This document shows, piece after piece, positions 13,101 through 25,100 of a DNA stretch of 64,000 nt; the first letter of the stretch is position 1, and each line of letters opens with the position of its first letter. Source of the DNA: Akebia trifoliata (Eukaryota > Streptophyta > Magnoliopsida > Ranunculales > Lardizabalaceae); the NCBI GenBank assembly GCA_017979445.1, contig CM030714.1:7385049-7449048 (forward strand), given 5' to 3'. The translations under genes were made by a program, and so were the position numbers. The notes beneath the pieces are model-generated. The model was not told the DNA's origin and did not search any database. It worked only from the letters and a program-made list of their open reading frames with translations.

Positions 13101-16100
13101 CGAACATCATCCTAATTGACGTTGGATGATGAAATTTCACAAAAATTGCATTCTTCTACTACCCAAAAACCTTTTGGTGTAGCGGATTTAATCGTGTGGA
13201 TCGTTGGGAAATCAATAGCATTCATGATTGCTGGTTTTGTTGCCTCCTCATTTAAGCTTATCAGAGGCCACTCTTCTCAGATTTCCAGTCACCTTCGCCC
13301 ATCTCTTTTTCTTGTTACCGTTGGCTCTAGTCTTTGCCTAAATATTTATTGAGGTAGACACATCTTTTCGCACTTCGTGCCACATCTTTCTACTAGCTTC
13401 AGCTAACCATCAAGTCCCGACTTCCTCACCTCTTTTTCTGTCGAGACATTGAAAGCCTCCAACAGTACCTCAGCAACATGCATCCACACCAGCTATTAGA
13501 TTTTTCCTCAACTACTATAGATGGCGATTTGTTTTTATCCTATCTTAAATTCAAATTTTTTGTAATCCACTTTGATTGTTATCTCAGAAACAAGACCTGT
13601 AATGGGTGGAACTTGCACCTTATCCGATTACCCTTCCTTGCCCTAGCTGTCAAAAGAAGCTAGGGACTCTTGGAAGAGAAAATGGATGATGAATGAATTG
13701 TGGTACATTGAATTGTTCTTGTTATCAAACCTGTCTTTTTTTTTTTCTGGCATAAAAGTTCCCCTGGGTAAGAGCCATTGGGTGGCAGGTCCTATAACTG
13801 ACATTAGTTGCATATGCAAGAATGAGTGCAGTAGAATTCTGATGGGGTTATCAAAGCTTGAAGAGTAGATTTCTATTTTATTTAGTTTTTTGTTTTAGGG
13901 CTTTATTTTTATGTTTTTGGGGCTTTTTTCATGTTTATTGGCCCATGGTGTTAGTATAATATTTATGGGTAATTTGGTAACTTAATAATGCATTTTATTT
14001 TAGTTTATAGTGGTTGGAAGTTTAGGAGAGAGGAAGTTACGAAAATTAGGTTATTTATTTGATATTTTAGTTTTATTAGGAATCTTATATTTATTTCCTT
14101 TATATATAGATTGGATTAGGATTTTTTTTTTTAATAAAGATTTTGATGATGAATAAAGAATTTCTTTCATGGAGTTTCTTGAAGTGTGTTCTCCATCATT
14201 CTTGGTGTGATTCCAACTATCTCATATCTTTTTCTTTTAATCTTAATTTTTTTTTTTCTTCCTTTTTTATTTTCTTTTAACTTTCTTGAATTCTTGACAC
14301 CCCTTTTCCCTTACCCCTTAATCCTTTCGCCAGTCTCTTAACCCTTTCCCGTATCCTATTGAAAATATAATTGCAAAATTTTTCATTTTACGTTTCAACA
14401 TATGACCATTGGGATTGTGATGAGAAAACGTCAAAATTAATCCTTACCCAAAATCTTAAACCAAATTCCCTAACCCCCCAAATTTTCTCTTCTTCCATCA
14501 TCATCCTGTATCACATTCCCATCAAGTGTATCATAGTTGAGAAGGAGGGAACTGGTTCGGGGAGAGTGTGGGGGCAGATTTGAGACAAAAAGATGTGTTC
14601 ATGTAGAAGTACAAGCTGTATGAGAGGAGTTCGTTGAGAGAGAGAGGTGGATAGGTACAAGTGTGCTGGGGTGTTTTACTTTTTTACCTTAAAAAACACG
14701 GAAGTGGTTTTAGAGAAGCACTACTCTTGAATTGTGACTGAAGTTCTTTTTGGAAATAATTTTAAAATTGAGTTATAAGCATATTTATGGCATTTTGCTT
14801 TCCTCTCAACCCATTCAAATGGTTTTGCATGATGACAATCATCAACATATCTAATCCACATCATCTTTGGACAGTTCTGCAGGGGCATCCTCACCTGCCG
14901 TTCCTACAAATGTTGGTGGTGCGGATTGGTGTGGTCATGGACAGGGTTCCAAAGCAGCTTCTCTATCATGTGTTGGTTCTCATCTCCCAAGGACTTCTTT
15001 GAGCACCAGTGCTGGCGGTTCTGCTCGTGGATCATCGCAACCTTCTTGTAGACCATGGGAGAGGGGGGATTTACTTAGGCGTCTGGCTACATTTAATCCA
15101 TCAACCTGGTCTGGAAAACCAAAGGTTTGGACCTAAGCTGAGTTTCTATCGATTGATACTTTTTAAAGTAATTGATTTGTGCTAGTACAACAATTTTCGT
15201 ATTCATTTTATACAAATAAGATTATAGAATTTTTGAAGGAAATGACTTACCTGTTCAGGATATTGTTGTGTCATTGCTGGCTTTATCTTATATTTTTGGT
15301 GTAAGTTATTCAAAGAGTTTAGGGGAAACTTCTTTGAAGACTTTCTTGTAAGGTCGGATAGGATGTGCAATCTCGTTGTGGGGTAGTCGGCTTTGTGTTT
15401 GGGTAGTGTTGTTGCGGTGGGGTTGCTTGTACTTTTCCTCGGGTTGGTCATTTCGACCTCCCTTTTTAATATAATCATTTTTACTTATCAATAATAAAAA
15501 GATTATAGACTTGTAAACTTCTGTTGCACGAGTATCTATTTCACATACATGTTTTTCCATCAGTCTGCAATATGCATAACAGTATATATTTGCTGAGTAA
15601 TAACATGCTATTTAGGTCTGTTGATGCTTTGGACACTTGTCATTTACTAGAAAAAAGCTTTTGTTTTCTTCTGCCTTTTTATAATTCATTGCAGTCTTTT
15701 GTTTTTACCTTTTCTTTTCTTTTTTATATTTTTCCTATTATTTGAGAGGGATGTTTACAGGGTGCCAGTTCATTGGCTTGTGCTCGAAGAGGCTGGGTGA
15801 ATGTTGACATTGATAAGATTGTATGCGAGTCTTGCAGTGCAAATCTGAGTTTTACTTTATTATCATCCTCGACGGCGACCAAAAGTGAGCTCCTGTCTTT
15901 ATCTTAATCATTCTATTTTTATACTTTACAAATCTATTGTCAGTGCCCGCAATCTCTAGCATGCACAGATATCTTGCTACGTATTTTCGGTTCACTGCTA
16001 TAGGGTTTATGTGTAATCTTTGAAGATAGTTTAATGGTTTTTGTTTTTCGCATTTTTTTTAATCAAATTACATAGATGTTTTATAAGCACTCTATCTTGT

Positions 16101-19100
16101 TAAGTCATGATCACTAGCCATGTTCTTGAGAATTTTGTATAGTGAAAAGTCTCCAAGTTACGTTGTATTAGTAAAGCCAAAATATTCAGGTTATTCCGTT
16201 TTTTTTTTTTCCAGGTTACTTGTTTGAGTTTTATTGGGATCTTTAGACGAAAACCTTGGAAATATGTCATTGAATTTGGAGTATAGTGTTCATTATTCCA
16301 TGATTAATAAAGGTTCTTGAAGCCTACTGTCGTTTTATGCTAAAAAAGATCTTTTAAAATTAAATACAAAATCTTTGTTGTCTCGATACGAATCTTAGAA
16401 AAATTAGTGGAATGGTTTCTATATAAAACCCCCTCCCCCTCCAACGGACATAGCATGAAGAATTGTGCGGTAAAAAAGATAGGATTTAATGTGTCTTGCT
16501 TCTTGTCAATATGGATTCTGAACGTTGTTCCTGGCATTTCTCTCGCCCCAACCAAAGTACAGATAGGTATTTTTGAAAATCAGAAATCAAGAGTTATGAA
16601 ACAGTAGTCATCCAAGTGCATCAATCACTTTTTTAGAATTGACCACATTTGAAAGGATTTAGAAGTGTCCTATGTGGGGCGATCGATGCCTTTGGATTTA
16701 CTCCCAGCCATCACAAATTTTGATCTTGATATTCATTAATATGCATATAAATTGAGAAATTGAATGAAGAAAATAAAGATTTTTTTGAGGTTCATCGCCC
16801 AAGTTGATGACTACGTTCCAGGGAACCAATTTACTAACCTGCCATATGCAATTTTTTCTCCACTATTTCTCTAGTAAAGTAGGGTCTTTAAATAGAAAAT
16901 AATATCAACCTATCCGTATAGTAACAAATCTGCAATTTAATATTTCAACCAAGATAGCTTTCCAATTTAATTTTATTTTGGACTACTTTATTTACCATGC
17001 CACATGGCCTTCATCTAATGACACCATATGGATGGCTCCTATGACTTGTATTTTTTTTTTTATAACTTGTTACACCCACAATAAGCTTGAAGGTGGGCAC
17101 AATGTCTATTGCCCACTTCCAAGAGCATCAATTCTTGTTATTGGATATCCTAGTCGCTAGCCCTTCTTCATGAGAATTTAGGGATTTAGTTTTGGTCATT
17201 AACCCCGTCCCAAACACTTGAGAAGCATAGGGATTCTTTTTTTGGTGTGAATCGAGGTATCCAAGCCTCTTAGAGTACCCAACTAATCCTTAGGGCACAA
17301 TCAAAATAGGGATTCTATTTTGACCTTTATATCCAATCTTCTTGGGAAAGTTTAAGGATTTATTATTGATTTCTCTATATTCCCTTCTCGAGGGACTTGA
17401 TGATTGATTTTGGCCACCATTCCTTCCCATTCTTGGGAACATTTAGGAATTCGATTTAGAATTCTTACCCTTCTCAACATTCTCACTTTGCTACGCTCAA
17501 GCAATGACCATCATGTTTCTTCATTGCCCAACATCGAACTTCTTAAAACATATTGCATTACTAAAATTTCCTTTTGATTTGATTGGGATTAATCGGTTTA
17601 TTTGCACTCTAGAAGCTTGTCTCCTCTTTTACTATCCAATAGTAATTCTCTGGACAACATCCTCTTGCTCTCCATCCTTACACATAATAGAGCTGAGGCA
17701 ACTAAAATGGTCGTTTCAAGGTTTTCCATCAAGTTTTATTGGTCCTTTTGTGTACACACACGCACGCGTGCCACTATAATAGTCTTACTTCTTGTATTCC
17801 ATGTATCCTACTTATTATAAATCCCTTAGACTCCATTGGGGTAACAATTTGAAACCAAAATTCATAAGCTAGAAGGAATGTCTTTCTTGCAAGCCGACAC
17901 GTGCCCAATCAAGTTAACATAGTGCGGTTTTGTGATGTAGGACGTCTACAATCCTAGTTAGAGTTTTAGTATGATTTCTATTTTTAATTCTAGTAGGATT
18001 TCTATTTCATAGTTATGTTAGGAGTACAATTCCTTGTTAGTTTCTAATTTATTTTAAATTCGTTTTTATTATTTAGGCTGTAATTAGAAGTGCTTAGAAG
18101 TATCCTATTTGAATTCTAATAGGATTAAAAAGTTAGTATTATGTTATAGATAGGTTATGAATGTTAATTTTTGGTATTTTAGTAGGATTTTAAGTTGTTA
18201 CAATGGAGTTATCTATAGAAAGAACTCCAAGTCCAAAAATTCAAACAATCAATAATCAATTCAATTATCTTCTCTTTTAATTACTTTTTAGCTTTATGCT
18301 TTATTTTCTTTTAAGTTATTGCTTGTTTATCAATTGAATCTATTGATTCAAATTGATTTTGGGTGTTCCATTGAATACAACATATCGAATCTATTGATTC
18401 ACACGCTTACTCTACGTTAAGTGGTATTAGAACTTTTGCCATATTCATGGCTGGTGAAAGACATCACTAAAACTGAATTGAAAACCCAATTTGAGAAGTT
18501 TGAAGAAGGTGAACATCTCAGTTGTATTATTCGCAACTTATTGCCAGTACAACATGTTCATCCTTTAACTCAACATGGTCTTTTTCGGACTACATGCAAG
18601 GTGTAAGATAAGTTATGTCAATTAATTATTATTTTTGATTGATAAAGATAAATTTATTAAAAAAAAGAGGTGGTGGGGGGGGGGGGGGGTCGAGGTGACC
18701 AACCCAAAAACAAAGAGAACCAACAAGAAAAACGACATAATGACATAACAAAAGAATATTAAAAACAAACAACACGCAAACGACTAGTTACTCTTGAGGC
18801 AACGAACAAATCCTATCTTATCGTACAAGAAAATCTTCAAAGAAAACTCCCTTAAATTCCTTGTGGAGTTTACTCCAAGAGAACGTGAGCTCCAAAATAG
18901 AAAGAACTAATGCTTCTATTGTAGAAACTTTCCCCTTAAAAATGCAATATTGCGGTCTTTCCAGATACCCCAACAAATTGTAAATGGAGTCAAGAACCAA
19001 ATAATCCGTTTAGAAGATGAGAATGATACTCCCCACGCCAATCAGGATTCCAAAGCCGACTTGACTGAACGAGGAAAACAACTCACTATCTTGAATAAAG

Positions 19101-22100
19101 ACAAGAAGTGCCAATTAATCATAGATAGTGGAAGTTTGGAAAATATAATTTCAAGCCAAATAATTGATGCACAATTGATGCACTCAAGCTACCCACTAAC
19201 ACAACACTCTACACTTTATTTTATAGGCTGGTTGGACGAGGAGTGCAAGAAGAATGTGATAAGCTAATGCTCTCTTTCTTTTAGCATTGGGCAATATAAG
19301 GATGAGGTTATATGTGACATCGTCCCAATAAGAGCATGTCACATCCTATTGGAAAGTTTTAGTAGGATTTCTATTTCTAATTCTAGTAGGATTTCTATTT
19401 CATAGTTATGTTAAGAGTATAATTCATTGTTAGTTTCTAATTTGTTTTAAATTCGTTTTTATTATTTAGGTTATAATTAGAAGTGCTTAGAAGTGTCCAA
19501 TTTGAGTTCTAATAGGATTAGAAAGTTAGTATTATGTTATAAATAGATTAGAAATGTTAATTTTTGGTATTTTAGTAGGATTCGAAGTTGTTATGATAGA
19601 GTTATCTATATAAAGAGCTCCAAATCCGAAAATTCAAACACTTAATAGTCAATTCAATTATCTTTTCTCTTTTAATTACTTTTCATCTTTATGCTTTATT
19701 TTCTTTCAAGTTATTGCTTGTTTATCAATTGAATCTATTGATTCAAATTGATTTTGAGTGTTCCATTGAACACAACCTATCGAATCTATTGATTTACACG
19801 CTTCCGCTACGTCATTTTGGGAGTATACTTGGTGTGGGGAGAGTCCTCTTATGGATCAATTCTTACTTCTTTTTGGATTGACTTCAAAGAAGGTTCTTGC
19901 CATCTTGAGCTTTTTGGTTTCTCAGGATGGGGTGATTTCGTGTGATTATGGGTTTAGAAGGGCATTTAATGATTGGGAATTAGAGGAACTGTCAAGATTT
20001 TTGAACCGCACAGCAAGGTCTAATTTGGATTATGAGTTGGATGGTGAAAGATGATTTATTTTCAGTTTTATCGTTATTTGCAGCAAGTGGATGGGTTGCT
20101 CTTTATGACAGTGGGGTTTGGGATCCGAAAGTTCTGTCAAAGATTCATTTTATTTCATTTGGACTGAGGCTTTGGGCAAATGTCTTACTCTGGATAGTCT
20201 CATTTGTGGAGGCCTGTGCACCCCAAACTTTTGTTGTTTGTGCAATAAAGTTGGGGAATCAGTGATCACTTATCCATTGTGCAATGACCCGTGAGGTTTG
20301 GGGTCTCTTCCTAGTGCTTTTTTGGAGTTTCTTCTTGCCTTACCAAGCTTGGTAAAAAGTCTTTTTGAGTTGTGCATGTCGTTGGGGGTTGGCTTCAGAT
20401 TTTTGTTGTCAATCAATCCTTTCGCAATTCATTGGGGCCTATGGAAAGAGAGAAACCGCCACATTTTTTAGAATAAAGATCTTCATGTTTAAGATCTGAT
20501 CGTCCTGTTCTTGGTTTCATATTTTTCTTGGTTTAAAACTTTTAAAAAATTTGCTGTATTTTTTGAGGACTTCATGGGCAGATGGGAGTGCGTCTGTGGT
20601 TTGTTTCCCATGAAAAAAATAATGATAATAAAATTGTCATCCTTGTGAAATGTGGTTGCAAGGAGCTTGTTGCATTGAATGCAGCTGTTAGCTATAGGGC
20701 TTAAAAGGGGGTCAGGCTCAGGCCGGATATGAATGCGGCTGTCAGATTTGGATCACTCGGATTTCAGATAAAATCCGTCCCATTTTAGGCCCTAGTTAGC
20801 TGATGTGCAGCTTGGCGGGTGTTTTCAAATTTCTTTAGAATGGTTGCTCTTTATCATGGTTGGAAATGATTTACTTATCAAAAAAAAGAAATGATTTCTG
20901 TTAAGAGCCTTCATTGTTCGTTTGACAGAGTCCCGTAGTTCCTTTTTCTATGACAACGATGGTTTATTATGTCACTTCATTCTGCTGAGGGACACATATT
21001 TGGTCGTTAACTTTGTCCTGAACATAACTTGGTAGTATTACTTTAAGCATCCTAAGGATGGTTTGGATCTGTTAGTGATTCCTTTGGGTTTGTTGGGGTT
21101 TTTATGTTGTAAACCCCGAGCTACCTTATTATCTGAAGTCCTGAGATATGTCTTATACTGTCTTTGTTTTCAAATGGCAATTTCCATGTTACCTACTTGA
21201 ATGGCTCCTATGTGGTGGCCAAATTTTAATGTAGAGTTTCTTAACAGGACTAGATGGCGATTGCATGATATAGATATGTAGACCCTAAAATTTTGGTGAT
21301 TTAAGCTTGTAAAATATCTTTTCTGCTGTGGTGAATTTCATGTATGACATCTTTCTTTGTAGCTTCCATGTAGAAACAAGTACATTAACATCTAATTTCT
21401 TTCTACCTCCATCAGCTTACTAACATTGACTATTTTTCATTTGTTTTTATTGAAGTTGCTAGTGCCAGTGAAGCCTTTGCAAAGCAGCTTGATGATGGGC
21501 ACAATATCTCTTGTCCATGGAAAGGAAATAGCTGTGCGGAAAGCTTGGTGCAGTTCCCTCCAACCCCCCCATCAGCCCTAATTGGGGGTTTTAAAGATCG
21601 ATGTGATGGATTACTACAGTTTCAATCTCTTCCTGTTATAGCAGCATCTGCAATTAGTCAGATGCGGATTTCTCGGGGCCCACAAATTGACTGTTTCCTA
21701 TCCCAATCACTAGCTTTCATGGCTGGGGAATCGGGTTTTAGGGCAGAGAGCATCGCAGGATTAGAATCCTCCCGAGAAGGGGCTTTGTGTAGTTACTCTC
21801 ATGTAAAATATTTATAACTCTTATTTACATTGGTACTCTGCTCAGTCATTTGCTTATTGTCTCCTAATGTACCATTTTGTCTACCATCTTCCTTTTTCAG
21901 GCCCAAAAATTGATAAGTCTGTGTGGTTGGGAACCAAGATGGCTTCCAAATGTTCAAGATTGCGAAGAACACTCTGCTCAATCAGCTAGAGATGGATGTT
22001 CTTTTGGCCCTCAAGATCCTGGACATGGAAAAAATGCATTTTCTGCTTCAGCTAGAAAAGAAACTGGAAAGAGAAAAATATCAGTTCTAGAGTCTAGATG

Positions 22101-25100
22101 TGAGTCTAGATCCCCTATGTTAGATTGTAGCTTATGTGGTGCTACTGTCAGAATCTGGGACTTCCTTACTGTTCCTCGTCCTGCTCGTTTTGCTCCCAGC
22201 AATATTGGTACCCCTGAAACGAGCAAAAAAATGGCACTGACACGTGGAGTTAGTGCCGCAAGTGGAATTAGTGGTTGGGTTGCAGCGGATGGTGCGGAGA
22301 AAGAACAGACCGAGTGCCGTGACGAAGCAGCAACAGATGAGGTTAAATCACCGTCAAATGCAGGTGTTGATTTAAATCTTACTATGGCTGGGACGTTACA
22401 GTCGACTCAATTAGGCATTGATTCGATGCCTAAGCAAATTCAGGATACAGCTATTGGAAGGGATCTAAGGATTGGGCAACCTTCAGGCAGTGAAGTTGGT
22501 GATCGTGCAGCTTCGTATGAATCACGGGGACCGAGCACTCGGAAACGAAACATTGAAGGAGGTGGGAGTACGGTTGACAGGCCACAGTTGAGGATGCAAC
22601 AAGCTGACAGCATAGAAGGAACCGTCATTGATCGTGATGGCGATGAGGTGAATGATGGCAGTCAATATTCAGCTGGGCCTTTGAAGCGTGCCCGTGACTC
22701 GGATATTTTTGATACATATCATTCGTCATATCGGAGAGATTCATATGGTGCTGGTCCTAGCCATTCTATGGGTTTTGGATTAGATATAGATGTTAACAGA
22801 AGTGATCCATTCCAACAAGGAAATAGCCAAGTTGTTGGTCTCCCATCCACTAGAGAATCGGCACGAGCATCTTCTGTTATTGCAATGGATACGATATGTC
22901 ACAGTGCAGATGAAGATTCTATGGAAAGTGTCGAAAATTATCCCGGGAATCTCGATGATGCCCATTTTTCGTCTCCAACTATATATAAGAACCCTGACAT
23001 GAATGATGCATCGGAGTTTAACTACAGTAATCAAGCACAGCAGAGCACTTGTTTCCAACCCGCTGTTGGAAGAGTTGATGGAGAAATCGGTGGAAGCAGC
23101 ACGAATGATGGAGAGGAGATATTGAACACGGAAACTGTGAATGCTCATGCTAGGGGTGGTTTCAGTTTTGGTATCAGTGGGGGAAGTGTTGGTATGGGTG
23201 CAAGTCACGAGGCTGAAATCCATGGGACTGATGTTTCTGTCCATAGAGGAGATAGTGTCGTTGGGGAAGCTGAACCGATTGCCGAAGTTACTGAAAATCA
23301 AGGACAAACAGGTGAATCTGCTCCGGATCCTGGGCTAATGGATGAATTTGTTCCTGAAGAGATGGATAGAGAGGATCCTCATGGTGATAGTCAGGACGTG
23401 ATGTCTCGATCTGTTGGAAGAGCAGATAGTGGCTCGAAAATTGATGGTTCAGCTAAGGCTGACTCAGTTGAAAGTGGTGAGAAGATGAGCCAAAGCCATA
23501 TACTAGCTCATGACAACAATGCCCATCATTCTCTTTCTTGCAATGCCATGGTGCATTCGGGTTGTGAAGCTTCCAAGGAGGAGGTGACTCAGGCTGGCAA
23601 GGCATCCCTTAATGATGATTGCACGTTTATTGAGTCGGATTATGTGGCTGGAAATGGGATAGGTGACTACTGTTACTTCACTGTTTTGTGTTTTGTTTAA
23701 AATGTCATTTTCACATTCTTTCATTCCCTTTATCCTCCCCTTTTTGATTTTATCCTTTATGAGATGTAACCATTTTTGGTGCCAGTTTGTGTCGTATTGT
23801 GTGGATACTGGTAAGCTTGGCATGTGCTGAAATATCCACTCATCTTAGCTTATAAGAGTTAAAACAGGTTCATTCTCCCAAGTATGTAATGCAGAGGAAA
23901 ATCTCTATCACACTTGTCATACTTGTTTATAGGATATTCTCACATATACCGGTTGATCTTTTTGTTTCCGAACTGGTCCAAGTTGTTGACTTGGTTAGTT
24001 ATCTATGTCTATTATAGTAGTACTGCTCCATGTTAAAGGGGAAAATATTTCGTAAAGCTAGCAAAGGGGTTAATACCTCTTCTATTGACTAGTTTACTGG
24101 TTTGCGAGCTGGTAAGTAAGATTTGTTCTTTCCTCTCTTACATAAATTGTTTTGGCTTTCTACCTATTAATCAGCTTTCTTAATGTTGTTAAATCTTGAA
24201 AGACCATATAAATTATGAATTCATATTGTCAAAAAGTAGGCCTACCAAACGGTTCTTCAGAAGTTTGAAAAAAATAAAAATAAATAAAAAGCTCTTAGAA
24301 ATAACATCGAAGAGAAAAAATATATTTTGTGGAAGCCACTCATTTTATGTGGCTCTTTTCCATACCTGTAGATCTGAGTCAGATTGCAGTTCTTTTGTTT
24401 CCAAAGATCTCTAACAGAAACTTTCCTTTTATTTTAACACCCCTCCCAACTTTCATCTCCAAGAGATACACATGAATCATTTTCTTTTTTTACCTTTTTA
24501 ATTATGAGGCATGTGTCCCTTTGACCTGCCATGTGATCATGCTCAATTATTTTAATATATTTTGTTGGAAATGAGGCTCTTTTTTTTTTCCTCACTTGGT
24601 GACACTTTCTGGAACACTAATTTGGTCAGGGCCACCCAATGGAGAAAGCAACTACGAAGAAGCTGTAGAGTTCGATCCAATCAAGCTTCACAATCTTTTC
24701 TGTCCTTGGGTGAATGGAAATGTTGCTGCTGCTGGCTGTGGTAGTGGTTCCAGTTCCAGTGCAGGTGCTGTAGCTCTTTGTGGGTGGCAGCTGACATTAG
24801 ATGCCTTGGATGCTTTCCAATCGTTAGGGCATCTTCCTCAAACAGTGCAGTCTGAGTCTGCAGCATCTTTATATAAGGTTTTTAGGACTTCACTATTCAC
24901 TCTATTAAAAGAAGAAACTTTTTATTCTCAAATTATATCTGAACTTGTTGATCTGTGTATATTACTTAGAGGCGTCATACCATAATTGTTCTGTTTTCTT
25001 TATCTTTATGCTTGCAAAAACAACTGCAGTTAAGAGAGAGAAAATGAAGTTGCAATATCAAAGTTCTACTAGTACCTATTGATTCAGAACTGTAATATTA

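Noticed and set aside
13116..13352. 78-codon ORF in ILP1-like intron 1
   Set aside because: No recognisable family, no compatible splice sites; AT-rich intron.
18673..18691. Long G-run, and a similar C-run near 44627-44644 and T/G runs near 29067-29092
   Set aside because: Homopolymers of this size are weak evidence for function and are frequent assembly or polymerase artefacts.
22780..23307. 175-codon minus-strand ORF
   Set aside because: It is the shadow of ILP1-like exon 5 on the opposite strand, with no family resemblance.
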